Assembly: GCF_004135735.1 (NCBI RefSeq)
Contig: NZ_CP012670.1
Span: 9,557,501 to 9,621,500, forward strand
Length of the DNA stretch: 64,000 nucleotides
Direction: 5' to 3'
Origin: Sorangium cellulosum
GTDB taxonomy: Bacteria > Myxococcota_A > Polyangia > Polyangiales > Polyangiaceae
Shown here in pieces: positions 44,115 through 54,935 of this stretch. The translations under genes and the position numbers were made by a program. Each line of letters begins with the position of its first letter. Positions within the stretch are counted from its first letter, which is position 1. The notes beneath the pieces were generated by a model. It made no database searches. It had not been told where the DNA came from and saw only the letters and a program-made list of their open reading frames with translations.

Positions 44115-44954
44115 CTAGGCGGGCGCGCCCGCCACGGCCCCGTCGACGAGGGCGAGCAGCCTGCCCGCCTCGTGCGCGAGCGCCGCCTGGACCACGAGCT
44201 CCATGCGCTGGAGCTCGCGTCCGAGCCACGAGCCCTGCCCGAACCAGGCCGCGACGTGCTCGAGCCGGACCTCCTCCGGCAGCGCGGCGACGGCCGCGCG
44301 CAGGCCGCGCGCGAAGCAGCGCGCGAGGCCGGGGACGAGCTCGCCGAGCGCGCGCTCGCGCCGCTTCTGGGTGGCGGACGCGATCGCCGCGTCGAGCTGC
44401 TCGAGGCGCGCCGCGCCCGGGCCGAGCGCGCGCAGCGCCGGCGCGAGCTCCTCGCGCAGCGCCCGCGTCTCGAGCCGGATGCGCCCGAGGGAGCGCGCCG
44501 CGAGCTCGCCGAACGGCTCCCAGATCTGCCCGGCCGCGGACGCGAGCTCGCGCCCCGCGCGCGGGCGCGTCGACAGCGCCCCGGTCTGCTCCAGGATCGC
44601 GAGCATAGCCTCCGCGTCGGGCAGCCTGTTGCGCCGCTGGAACGGCGCGGCGAACACGTGATCGAGCGCCTCGGCGAGCTCGCCGAGGCGGTCCGCGGCG
44701 AGCTCGCGGACGCCGGCGCGCGCCTCGTCCGAGGCCGGCGGCGCCGGCGGCGCGGCGCGGCGGTCGAGCAGCGAGAGCTCGCGCGCGAGCGAGACGCTGC
44801 CGTGCAGGTCCATGAGCCCCGCGAGGACCGCCGCGGGGTCGGAGGCCCCCGGGCGCGACGCGCGCGGCCCCTCCGCGAGCGCCGCGACGGCGGCCGCGAG
44901 GGGGCGCGAGGTCAAGGGCCCCCGCCCCAGGGACCCGGCTCCGGGGTAAAGCAT
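44115..44954 (-). CDS. DUF3348-like protein of a Zorya-type operon
   Basis: 279 residues. Helical throughout, with words such as AAVLAGLMDLHGSVSLARELSL split in pieces, DHVFAAPFQRRNRL, ASAAGQIWEPFGELAARSL and LPEEVRLEHVAAWFGQGSWL. This fits DUF3348-type proteins that stand first in clusters of the form DUF3348, MotA/DUF802, OmpA, DUF2894. It ends 18 bp before the ZorA-like gene. The start at the ATG at 44954 is one option; GTG at 44960 is another. I assign no enzymatic role; no signal peptide or TM helix is visible. Confidence 0.72.
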   Translation of the reverse strand: MLYPGAGSLGRGPLTSRPLAAAVAALAEGPRASRPGASDPAAVLAGLMDLHGSVSLARELSLLDRRAAPPAPPASDEARAGVRELAADRLGELAEALDHVFAAPFQRRNRLPDAEAMLAILEQTGALSTRPRAGRELASAAGQIWEPFGELAARSLGRIRLETRALREELAPALRALGPGAARLEQLDAAIASATQKRRERALGELVPGLARCFARGLRAAVAALPEEVRLEHVAAWFGQGSWLGRELQRMELVVQAALAHEAGRLLALVDGAVAGAPA

Positions 44955-45031
44955 CTGCACAGCGGCGCGTTGTTAGCCGTCGCGGCGCGGAGCCGCAAGC
45001 CTGTCCGTCGCGGCACGCGCGCCCTCGCGCT

Positions 45032-47341
<2,310 letters not shown>

Positions 47342-47743
47342 GGTACGACAACCCTACCGCGCCCCGTCGGCCGAGGCAGGCGGGTTCGCGGCCCGCTCGA
47401 CCAATCCGCCGATACGATCGTGCTTTGCTGCCGGAGCGGGACGGGACGTCGTGGGACGGAGCGACGGTTCAGGGAGCTCACACCACTTCGCATCAAGCCG
47501 CCTTTTCACGCTGTTCAGACATGCTGTTCATGGCCCCTTTCGAGGGAGGCTCAGGACCGCAGCGCGCCCCCGCCGCCCCGGCGCGCGCCCTCGGGTGAGG
47601 AGCGCCCCTCGCCAGCGCGGCGCTCGCGTGGCGGCGAGGCCCGGCGTGCGGCGCTTGCCGCGGGCAGAGGGGCGCGTTGATCGAGAAGCGGCCATCGGAT
47701 TGCGATGCCGGGCACCCCCGTCATCGTATAGGAAGGGAAGCCG
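47342..47743. other. 402-bp divergent gap with no gene
   Basis: Between the peptidase gene and the next plus-strand gene. It is slightly less GC-rich around 47400-47540 and should contain promoters for both directions, but I see no boxes clear enough to name. Confidence 0.5.
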
Positions 47744-48559
47744 ATGGCGACGCCTCTCCACCTCCGGCGCGCGGCCGCGCTGCCAGCGCTCCTCGGACTG
47801 GGCCTGCTCCCTTCGATCGCGGCGGCGCAGCAGACGGCGCCCGGGGCCGCGGAGCGCTCGCCTCCGCCCGCCGCGGCCCCGCAGCCCGCCGGCGCCCCTG
47901 CTGCTCCTCCCGCCGCGGCCCCGCAGCCCGCCGGCGCCCCTGCTGCTCCTCCCGCCGCGGCCCCGCAGCCCGCCGGCGACCCCGCCGGGACCGACCCGCT
48001 GTTCGCGCCCACGCCCTCGGTGCGGCGCAGCGGGCTCGCCGTGGGGATCGCGGGAGGCCTCGCGCTCGGCAGCGCCGCCGGCTACCCGAACGACGTCCAG
48101 AAGATCGGGTTCCAGCGGCATTACACCGAGACCGGTGTCGGCATCGGCGGGGGCGGCTATCTCTGGATCGGCGGCGCGCTCACCGACTGGCTCACGTTCG
48201 GCGGAGCCCTCGGCGGACACGGCCTGATCGCCGCCGACCATTCCGTTCTGGCCGGCGGATTCATGTTTCACACCGAGGTCTTTCCGCTCTTCTCGCTCGG
48301 GGAGCTCTGGAGAGAGGTCGGCCTCATCGTCGACGCCGGCACCGGCGTGGCCCACACGACCGCGGACGCCGGCGGCGACGCCGACGTCATCGACGGCGCC
48401 CTGCCCGCCCGCCTCGGAGTCGGCGTGTTCTACGAGGGAATCCGGCTCTGGAAGGTGTCGATGGGGCCGTGGCTCTACGCCGACTACACCTGGAGCTCAT
48501 CGGTCCGCCAGCCGGCGTTCTACCTGGGGTGGCGGTCCGCGATCTACACCGGGCCTTAG
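47744..48559 (+). CDS. Secreted outer-membrane-type protein of unknown function
   Basis: 271 residues. A clear signal peptide (RRAAALPALLGLGLLPSIAAAQQ in parts) is followed by two and a half Ala/Pro-rich repeats (AAPQPAGAPAAPP, about 42-82; DNA period 51 bp) and a beta-rich domain with Gly-rich strands (GLAVGIAGGLALGSAAG, GIGGGGYLWIGGALTDWL) ending FYLGWRSAIYTGP. The strand pattern suggests a small outer-membrane barrel. No family recognised. The last codons (CTACACCGGGCC) are repeated 20 bp downstream, where they encode the end of the convergent gene. Confidence 0.7.
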   Translation: MATPLHLRRAAALPALLGLGLLPSIAAAQQTAPGAAERSPPPAAAPQPAGAPAAPPAAAPQPAGAPAAPPAAAPQPAGDPAGTDPLFAPTPSVRRSGLAVGIAGGLALGSAAGYPNDVQKIGFQRHYTETGVGIGGGGYLWIGGALTDWLTFGGALGGHGLIAADHSVLAGGFMFHTEVFPLFSLGELWREVGLIVDAGTGVAHTTADAGGDADVIDGALPARLGVGVFYEGIRLWKVSMGPWLYADYTWSSSVRQPAFYLGWRSAIYTGP

Positions 48560-48563
48560 AGCG

Positions 48564-49055
48564 CTACACCGGGCCCTCCGCCGGGCTCCGCCGCTGCGGG
48601 CCCGGGAGCTCCAGCGCGCTCCGGCGCGACAGCGCCTCGCGCCTCGGCGCCGCCAGCGTGAGCCGGATCCCCCGCCGGATGAGCTGCATCGCCGCGAAGG
48701 ACACCGCGCCCACCAGGACCTTCCGGCCGATCTCGCGGGGCACGCTCGGCTTGCCGCGCGGCGCCACCCAGTCCGGGTGCTTCCAGAAGCGGACGAGCGC
48801 CCGGACGCGCTCGCGCCGCAGCCGCTCGCCCCGCGCGCGCGCCTCCTGGACCAGCGCGATCACCACCGCGCCGCCCATGATCGCGAGCATGAGCCCGCCC
48901 GTGACCACCCCGGCGCCGTGCCGGCGCACCTGGGTCTTCACGTCGAGCAGCGCGTGCCGCCGCTGATCGAGCGCCTCGATCGTGTGAAACAGCCGCTCGC
49001 GCAGCTCGTCCGCCCTCCGCTCGAACACCTCTCGCTGGCCGTTCAGCCGCTTCAT
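48564..49055 (-). CDS. Small membrane protein with coiled-coil head
   Basis: 163 residues. An N-terminal coiled coil (QREVFERRADELRERLFHTIEAL in parts, 5-45), one strong membrane helix (about 50-70, VVTGGLMLAIMGGAVVIALV) and a weaker second (VLVGAVSFAAMQLIRRGI, about 112-129), then a basic tail. It overlaps the holin-like gene by 4 bp, so the two form an operon, as in DUF3618 plus phage-holin-family pairs found in many bacteria. Function probably concerns the cell envelope; not proven. Confidence 0.7.
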   Translation of the reverse strand: MKRLNGQREVFERRADELRERLFHTIEALDQRRHALLDVKTQVRRHGAGVVTGGLMLAIMGGAVVIALVQEARARGERLRRERVRALVRFWKHPDWVAPRGKPSVPREIGRKVLVGAVSFAAMQLIRRGIRLTLAAPRREALSRRSALELPGPQRRSPAEGPV

Positions 49056-49513
49056 ACGACGCGCTCCCGGAGCAGCCGGACGTCCGACTCGAGCCGGCCC
49101 CGGGTCCTCTCCAGCGGCCTCTTCGGCACCTGCCTGTAACCGACGAGCCCCATCACCACGGCCAGCGCGATCAGCACGAGCCCTATCAGCAGCGCCGGCA
49201 GCGGGCGAGGCGAGATCGCGAGCGCGAGCGCGACGAGCACCAGCGCGGCCCCGAGCAGCCCCGCGGCCGCCGCCGCGCCGAGCGCCACGCCCGACGCCTT
49301 CGCCCGCGAGATCTCCTGCTCGATCTCGTCGCGCGCCAGCGCGACCTCGACCTGCACCAGCTCCTTGGCCTCGGCGATCGCCTCCTTCACGAGATCGGTC
49401 GTCGAGCTCTCGGGCCTGGGATCCAGCTGCTTCATCCTGGGCTCCAGCTGCCTCGTCCTGAGCTCCAACTGCCTCGTCCTGGGCTCGAGCTGCCTCGTCC
49501 TGGGCTCCATCAT
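49052..49513 (-). CDS. Phage-holin-family (holin superfamily III) membrane protein
   Basis: 153 residues. The first 32 residues are four units of RTRQLEP type, made by a 21-bp DNA repeat (49430-49510). A short helix with TDLVKEAIAEAKELVQVEVALARDE split in two precedes two adjacent membrane helices (about 75-95, 100-122), matching the actinobacterial-type holin superfamily III fold. Such chromosomal members are not lysis genes of a phage; none is nearby. GGAGAGG precedes the ATG pair. The repeated N-terminus is unusual. Confidence 0.75.
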   Translation of the reverse strand: MMEPRTRQLEPRTRQLELRTRQLEPRMKQLDPRPESSTTDLVKEAIAEAKELVQVEVALARDEIEQEISRAKASGVALGAAAAAGLLGAALVLVALALAISPRPLPALLIGLVLIALAVVMGLVGYRQVPKRPLERTRGRLESDVRLLRERVV

Positions 49514-49764
49514 GGAACACCTCTCCGCCTCACGGGGTGAACACGCCCGGCGAGCGGAGCAGGCAACCGCCGGCGCACCGCCGCGGAGCCGCCGCCCACC
49601 GCCCGCGCCCCGCGGTGCACACGGCGCGCCAGCCCCATCCTGGCGGGCGGCGCGCGCGCGCTGCGCGGCCCCGGCGGCGCCCTGCGCGGCCCCGGCGGCG
49701 CCCTGCGCGGCAGGCGATCGGCCCAGGACGCCGGGGTCGCCGCGCAGCCCCCCGCGGCGGGCGA

Positions 49765-50649
49765 TCAGGGCAAGGCGCCGGAGACGACGCGCTCGTGCCC
49801 GCCGTAGTCGAGGTTCCTCGCGACGTCGTGGAACCCCGCCCGGGCGAAGAGCTCGGCCACCGCGCCCGCCTTGCCGGCCTCGACCTCCACGGCGAGCACG
49901 CCGCCGCGGGCGAGCACGGCCGGCGCGCCCGCGACGATCCGGCGCGTGACGTCGAGCCCGTCCGCGCCGCCCGCGAGCGCCAGGCGCGGCTCGTAGCCGC
50001 GGATGTCGACCTGCAGCGCGCCCACGTCGTCGTCCGGAATGTACGGCGGGTTCGCCGTGATCAGGTCGAACCGGAGGCCGGGCGGCAGGTCGGCCAGGAG
50101 ATCCGAGCGCAGGAACCCCGCGTTGACGGCGCCGAGGCGGAGCGCGTTCTCGCGGGCGACGGCGAGCGCGCCCTCGGAGAGGTCGACGCCGAGGACGCGG
50201 CTCGTGGGCCGCTCGCAGGCGAGGCTCACCGCGACGCAGCCCGACCCGGTGCACAGGTCGAGCGCGCGCGCCGAGAGCGCGAGGTGCCGCGTCCGGGCGA
50301 GGGCGACCTCGACCAGGATCTCGGTGTCGGGGCGCGGGATGAGCACGCGCGGATCGACGCGGAACGGGCGGCCGTAGAACTCCCGCACACCGAGCAGGTA
50401 AGCGACCGGCTCGCCGGCGCGGCGGCGCTGGTGCAGCGCCCGGTAGGCGGCGAGCTCGGCCTTGTCGAGCGGCCGCTCGGCGTCGATGAGCAGCCCGACC
50501 CGGTCGAGGCCCAGCACCTTGCCGAGCAGGAGCTCCGCGTCGAGGCGCGCCGAGGACGCGCCCCGCTTCTTCAGGTCGCCGGTCGCCCAGGCGATCACGC
50601 GGCGGATCGTCCAGGCCTCGTTCTGGGGCTCGACGTCGGGCTTGGTCAC
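49765..50649 (-). CDS. prmC: Peptide chain release factor N5-glutamine methyltransferase
   Basis: 294 residues from GTG. The helical N-terminal domain binds the release factor; the class I methyltransferase domain has DLCTGSGCVAVSLA (motif I) and ITANPPYIPDDD (NPPY motif that clamps the glutamine). It methylates the GGQ glutamine of RF1/RF2 using SAM. LIPRPDTE before the fold is characteristic of PrmC. Its GTG overlaps the stop of the phosphohexomutase gene. prfA is not adjacent. Confidence 0.95.
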   Translation of the reverse strand: MTKPDVEPQNEAWTIRRVIAWATGDLKKRGASSARLDAELLLGKVLGLDRVGLLIDAERPLDKAELAAYRALHQRRRAGEPVAYLLGVREFYGRPFRVDPRVLIPRPDTEILVEVALARTRHLALSARALDLCTGSGCVAVSLACERPTSRVLGVDLSEGALAVARENALRLGAVNAGFLRSDLLADLPPGLRFDLITANPPYIPDDDVGALQVDIRGYEPRLALAGGADGLDVTRRIVAGAPAVLARGGVLAVEVEAGKAGAVAELFARAGFHDVARNLDYGGHERVVSGALP

Positions 50650-52064
50650 GGGACGGCGGCGGCGAGGGACTCGCGGACGGCGGCGGCGACGACGGCCTCG
50701 ACCTCGGCGCGGACCGCATCGCGGCGCGCGGCCGAGCGGGCCTCGAACCGCAGCACGAGGATCGGACCGGTGTTGGAGGCGCGGCAGAGCCCCCACGCCC
50801 CGCCGCCGAAATCGATGCGCGCCCCGTCGATGTCCACGACCGGGCGGACGCCGCGGAAATGCTCGGTCACCCGGCGGACGACCTCGAACTTCACGGCGTC
50901 GGGGCAGTCGACCCGGATCTCGGGGGTGGCGAACGTCTCCGGGACGTCCGCGAGCAGCTCGCCGAGGGGCCGGCCGGCCCGCGCCACGATCTCGAGCAGG
51001 CGGACCGACGCGTACACGGCGTCGTCGAACCCGAACCACCGGTCGGCGAAGAACATGTGCCCGCTCATCTCGCCGGCGAGCAGCGCGCCCTCTTCCTTCA
51101 TCTTGGTCTTGATCAACGAGTGCCCCGTCTTCCAGAGGATGGGGCGCCCGCCGCGCGCGGCAATGTCGGCGTACAGGCTCTCGGAGCACTTCACCTCCCC
51201 GAGCACGGCCGAGCCGGGCCGCTCTGCGAGGAGCGACCGCGCGAAGAGGAGCAGCAGCTTGTCGCCCCAGAGCACCTCGCCGCGCTCGTCCACGACGCCG
51301 AGCCGATCGCCGTCGCCGTCCCACGCGATGCCGAGCGCGGCGCCGGTCGCGAGCACGCGCGCGCGGAGCGCCTCGAGGTTCTCGGGGACGGTCGGGTCCG
51401 GGTGGTGGTTCGGGAAGCGGCCGTCGATGTCGCAGAAGAGCGCGTCCGGCGCGAAGCCGAGCGCCCGGAGCGCGCGGACGCCGAGCGGGCCGGCCGCGCC
51501 GTTACCCGCGTCGACCACGAAGCGGACGTCGGCGCCGGAGAGGCGCGACGCCGCGCGCACCGCCTCGATGTAGTCGGCCTCGAGATCGACCTCGGTGAGC
51601 GCGCCGCCGGCCGCGCCCGCGTCGAGGCCCGCGCCCGCCTCGACGAGATCGGCGAGCGCCTGGAGGTCCTCGCCGAAGAACGAGGCCTTGCCGCGCATGA
51701 GCTTGAACCCGTTGTCCGGCGCCGGGTTGTGGCTCGCCGTGATCATGATCGCGCCGTCCGCGTCGAGGTGGTGCGCCGCGAAGTAGAGCAGCGGGGTCGG
51801 CCCGACGCCCGCCGAGATCACGTCGGCGCCGCCCGCGCGCAGGCCGCCCGTGAGCGCGGAGAACAGGCGCTCGCTGGAGAGGCGGCCGTCCCGGCAGACC
51901 GCCACCCTGGGCCGGCCTCCGCCGGGCGGCGCGCCGGCAGGGGGCTCGCGGCGCAGCAGGTGGGCGAACGCGGCGCCGAGCCCGCGCGCGAGCTCGCTCG
52001 AGAGATCGCGCTCGGCGACGCCGCGGATGTCGTACTCACGAAAGATGTGTCGGGGGACTCTCAT
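50646..52064 (-). CDS. Phosphomannomutase/phosphoglucomutase
   Basis: 472 residues. FREYDIRGVAE starts the fold, TASHNPAPDNGFK holds the phosphoserine, AWDGDGDRLGVVDE the Mg2+ site, and GEMSGHMFF the sugar-binding loop; the C-terminal phosphate loop is CRASNTGPILVLRFEA. All four domains of the alpha-D-phosphohexomutase family (AlgC/ManB type) are present. It interconverts hexose-6-phosphate and hexose-1-phosphate for polysaccharide precursors. It is coupled to prmC by a 4-bp overlap. Confidence 0.93.
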   Translation of the reverse strand: MRVPRHIFREYDIRGVAERDLSSELARGLGAAFAHLLRREPPAGAPPGGGRPRVAVCRDGRLSSERLFSALTGGLRAGGADVISAGVGPTPLLYFAAHHLDADGAIMITASHNPAPDNGFKLMRGKASFFGEDLQALADLVEAGAGLDAGAAGGALTEVDLEADYIEAVRAASRLSGADVRFVVDAGNGAAGPLGVRALRALGFAPDALFCDIDGRFPNHHPDPTVPENLEALRARVLATGAALGIAWDGDGDRLGVVDERGEVLWGDKLLLLFARSLLAERPGSAVLGEVKCSESLYADIAARGGRPILWKTGHSLIKTKMKEEGALLAGEMSGHMFFADRWFGFDDAVYASVRLLEIVARAGRPLGELLADVPETFATPEIRVDCPDAVKFEVVRRVTEHFRGVRPVVDIDGARIDFGGGAWGLCRASNTGPILVLRFEARSAARRDAVRAEVEAVVAAAVRESLAAAVP

Positions 52065-52147
52065 GGCCAGGCGAGGAGAGCGCGCCCGGGCCCGCCCGCG
52101 GGCCCGCGCCGAGGACGCTCTGACACGGCGCGATCGTGGGTGAAACG

Positions 52148-52166
52148 AAAAACGCCGCGCGCGGCG
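52148..52166 (-). promoter_or_regulatory. GC hairpin followed by T-run in the phosphohexomutase leader
   Basis: Read on the minus strand, the palindrome CGCCGCGCGCGGCG is followed by TTTTT. It looks like an intrinsic terminator, but lies about 84 bp upstream of the phosphohexomutase start with no minus-strand gene before it. It could be an attenuator or simply GC-rich chance. Confidence 0.35.
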
Positions 52167-52247
52167 CACCTCCCCGCGCGGGCCCACGAGATTGCGTTCC
52201 CGGCCGCCGGCCGGGTAATTTGGGTACGTGGAGCTCACGACCGCACG

Positions 52248-53399
52248 ATGACGCGCGCACAGAGAACCGGTCTCGCGGCCATGCTGGCCCTCTCCGCCTG
52301 CGTGGCCCGCGGCGGCGCCGCGCGGGCCGCGGAGCCGTCGCCCGCGGCCTTGCCGATCACCGTGGTCACCCTCCGGACCGACGACGCTTACGACCAGGCC
52401 GACGCGCTGACCAAGGCGCTCCGCTCCGCCATCAAGAACGTCCCGGGCTGGTCGGTCGGCACCGGCGATTTCTCGCTCGAGGTCCTGACGCTCTCCCTGC
52501 AGTGCGACGATAGGCCCGACGCGAGCTGTCAGGCCCGCATCGCGGATCACATCCGGAGCGACCGTTACATCTGGGGCATGCTCCGCAAGAGCGACGCCGT
52601 CGTGGAGGGCGAGCTGCACCTCTGGACCCGCGGGCAGCCGACCGTGACCGTGCCGGTGAAGTACAGCGCGAACCTCACCGAGGCCAACGACGAGTCGCTC
52701 CGCGCGATCGCGGCGGACGCCATCGCGGCGCTGACCGGCGGGCCGCCCAGGGGCTCGCTCCGCGTGCGGACGGGCGCCTCCAGGGCGAGCGTGCTCATCG
52801 ACGGCAAGCCGGCCGGCCTGGTGCAGAACGGCGAGGCGACCTTCACGGTCACGGCCGGGCCGCACCGGGTGCTCGTCAAGTCGACCGGCTTCCTCGACGC
52901 GGAGGCGTCGGTCGTGGTCCGTCCCGTCGCCACCACCGACGTCGCGCTCAGCCAGATGCCCGACGAGTCGTCGCAGCTCGACTGGAAGCGGCTGGGCGGC
53001 TTCGTCGGCCTCGGCGCAGGGGCGGTGTTCGGGACCGTGGGGGTCATCAGCTCCGTGCAGGTCGCGAGCATCCAGGGCGACGCGCGGTACGACGCCTACC
53101 GCGCGCTCTTCGACCAGAGCGTCACGGACGTGTGCGCGCGCGACCAGCGCGAGGCCATCCGGGGCGATCAGCGCGCGGACGCGTCGACGGTGAACGCCGG
53201 CATCCGGCTCTGCGAGAAGGCGGACACGTTCATGACGCTCCAGCTCGTCTTCTATCCGCTGGCGGTGCTCTCGGCCGGCCTCGGCGCCTACCTGCTCGTG
53301 ACGAGCGGCGACGAACGGCCCGAGCGGCGCACCGGCTGGACCGTGCAGCCCAGCGTCGGCCTCGACGCGGGCGGCCTCGACGTGACGTACCGCTGGTGA
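52248..53399 (+). CDS. PEGA-domain periplasmic/membrane protein
   Basis: 383 residues. Signal peptide (AAMLALSACVARGGAARA) with possible cleavage before AEPSP. Residues about 35-160 resemble a TolB-N-like or Rossmann-type fold used for envelope sensing. A PEGA domain (about 165-235: GSLRVRTGASRASVLIDGKPAG, then GPHRVLVKSTGF) follows. Two hydrophobic helices (about 250-270, 325-345) flank a Cys-containing loop, and the end is YRW. PEGA domains are common in myxobacterial surface proteins. Its function is unknown. It is divergent from the phosphohexomutase gene and 37 bp before rsmD. Confidence 0.8.
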   Translation: MTRAQRTGLAAMLALSACVARGGAARAAEPSPAALPITVVTLRTDDAYDQADALTKALRSAIKNVPGWSVGTGDFSLEVLTLSLQCDDRPDASCQARIADHIRSDRYIWGMLRKSDAVVEGELHLWTRGQPTVTVPVKYSANLTEANDESLRAIAADAIAALTGGPPRGSLRVRTGASRASVLIDGKPAGLVQNGEATFTVTAGPHRVLVKSTGFLDAEASVVVRPVATTDVALSQMPDESSQLDWKRLGGFVGLGAGAVFGTVGVISSVQVASIQGDARYDAYRALFDQSVTDVCARDQREAIRGDQRADASTVNAGIRLCEKADTFMTLQLVFYPLAVLSAGLGAYLLVTSGDERPERRTGWTVQPSVGLDAGGLDVTYRW

Positions 53400-53436
53400 G
53401 CCGCGCCCCTGGGCCCGCGGCGGCGGGGCGACGACC

Positions 53437-53985
53437 ATGCGGGTGATCGCCGGCCGGCTCGGAGGGCGGCGGCTCGCCGCGCCGCGCGGCGAGGGCACGC
53501 GGCCGACCGCGGACCGCGTGCGCGAGGCGCTCTTCTCCTCGCTGGGCGACGTCACCGGCGCGCTCGTCTGCGACCTCTACGCCGGCACCGGCGCGCTCGG
53601 CATCGAGGCGCTGTCGCGCGGCGCGCGGCGCGCGGTCTTCGTCGAGAGCGGCCGGCCCGCGCTCGCCACGCTCCGCGAGAACCTCGCCGCGCTCGGCCTG
53701 GGCGACGAGGAGGCCCGCGTCGTCCCGATGCCGGTCGAGCGCGCGCTCGACCGGCTCGGCGACGAGGGCCCCTTCGATCTCGTCCTGCTCGATCCGCCGT
53801 ACGCCGCCCTGGCCAAGGCCGTCGCCGCGGTCGCGCGCCTCGCCGGGCCGCTCGGCCTGCTCTCCCCGGCCGGACGCCTCGTCCTGGAGCACGCGCGCCG
53901 CGATCCGTCCCCGGAAATCGCCGGGCTCACCTGCGCAGCGACGCGCGCGTATGGTGACACCGCGGTGTCCTTCTACGAGCGCTGA
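53437..53985 (+). CDS. rsmD: 16S rRNA (guanine966-N2)-methyltransferase
   Basis: 182 residues. MRVIAGRLGGRRLAAP at the N-terminus, RPTADRVREALFS, DLYAGTGALGIEALSRGA (motif I) and LLDPPYAA (catalytic DPPY) identify RsmD, which methylates G966 of 16S rRNA. Length is standard. coaD, its common neighbour, is not here. A 46-bp segment crossing its stop codon is repeated downstream, with TGA changed to GGA. Confidence 0.96.
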   Translation: MRVIAGRLGGRRLAAPRGEGTRPTADRVREALFSSLGDVTGALVCDLYAGTGALGIEALSRGARRAVFVESGRPALATLRENLAALGLGDEEARVVPMPVERALDRLGDEGPFDLVLLDPPYAALAKAVAAVARLAGPLGLLSPAGRLVLEHARRDPSPEIAGLTCAATRAYGDTAVSFYER

Positions 53986-54090
53986 CCCCTGCGCGCGCTC
54001 TGCGACCGCGGACCCCTGCTACGAGCGCGGACCCCTGCGCGCGCTCTGCGAGCGCGGACCCCTGCTACGAGCGCGGACCCCTGCGCGCCC
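53974..54090. repeat. 46-bp tandem duplication across the rsmD stop codon
   Basis: Units 53974-54019 and 54020-54065 plus a partial third to about 54090. The first contains CGCTGACCCC with the rsmD stop; the others have CGCGGACCCC. The rest of the 325-bp gap (to 54310) has a second short repeat (CGCGCCGCACGGGCTGGCCC, twice, near 54107-54150) and no gene. Confidence 0.88.
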
Positions 54091-54310
54091 TCGCCCGCCG
54101 AGCGCGCCGCACGGGCTGGCCCGCCGCGCGCGCCGCACGGGCTGGCCCGCCGTGTGTCCATCCCCGGGCGTATCCCGTTTTCCTGGCGCGCTCCCCTGTC
54201 CGCCCTTGTAGACTCGCCCCCGCCGGACGCGCCCGCGTCTCGGCTCTGGCGCACGAGGGGCCCGCCGAAGCGGCCCGGTCCACGCGCGCCTCTCCGGGAG
54301 GACTTCTCAC

Positions 54311-54925
54311 GTGTCCGCATCGATGCCCCCGTCGTCCCAGCACATTCCTGGAAAATCTAGCAATACGGGCTTCTACGTCGCAGGAATCGTCGTCCTCGCC
54401 GCGCTCATGGCGGGCCTGCTCTACTGGAAGCTGAGCCCGGAGCCGGCCCCGGCGCCCGTGGCGCAGACCGCGGCGCCCACCGAGAGCAGGCCGGCGGATC
54501 CGCCGCCGCTCTTCGCGCCCCCGCCCCCGCCGCCGGTCGAGGAGGTCGAGGACGCCGGCGTGGACGCGGGCAAGGTCGCCTCCGGCCAGAGCCCGCAGGG
54601 CGCCGGCAAGTCTCCCTGCTCGGGCAAGTGCGGCGACGGCGCGACCTCGCCCGCGCTCGACTCCGCCGTCCTGGGGCTCGCCCGCTCGGCGCAGGGTTGT
54701 TATAACCGCGCGCTGCGCACCTCGGAGGTCTCCGGCAAGCTGACGGTGAGCGTGCAGGTCGCCTCGACAGGCGCGGTGTGCAGCGCCTCGATCCTCAACG
54801 ACACGGTGGGATCGAACGAGATTGCGTCTTGCGTCCTGGGACGTTTCCGCGGCAAATCACTGCCTCCGCCGCAGAGCGGATGCGTCGTGGTGAACGTTCC
54901 GATCAACTTCACCATCAAGCAATAG
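54311..54925 (+). CDS. AgmX/PglI C-terminal-domain protein
   Basis: 204 residues from GTG, with GGGAGGACTT upstream. One N-terminal membrane helix (about 20-42), a Pro-rich linker (45-80, with PPPPPP), a short Cys pair (CSGKC) and a C-terminal domain (about 112-200: CYNRALRTSEVSGKLTVSVQV in parts, GRFRGKSLPPPQSG, VVNVPINF). This TonB-like fold is typical of AgmX/PglI proteins linked to gliding-related envelope complexes in myxobacteria. Expected location: inner membrane with a periplasmic domain. The next gene encodes a small lipoprotein 10 bp away, so they probably form an operon. Confidence 0.85.
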   Translation: MSASMPPSSQHIPGKSSNTGFYVAGIVVLAALMAGLLYWKLSPEPAPAPVAQTAAPTESRPADPPPLFAPPPPPPVEEVEDAGVDAGKVASGQSPQGAGKSPCSGKCGDGATSPALDSAVLGLARSAQGCYNRALRTSEVSGKLTVSVQVASTGAVCSASILNDTVGSNEIASCVLGRFRGKSLPPPQSGCVVVNVPINFTIKQ

Positions 54926-54935
54926 GAAGCAGCCG

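Noticed and set aside
49052..49513. Holin-family protein as evidence for a prophage
   Set aside because: No other phage gene, integrase or att site is nearby. The family is common on bacterial chromosomes.
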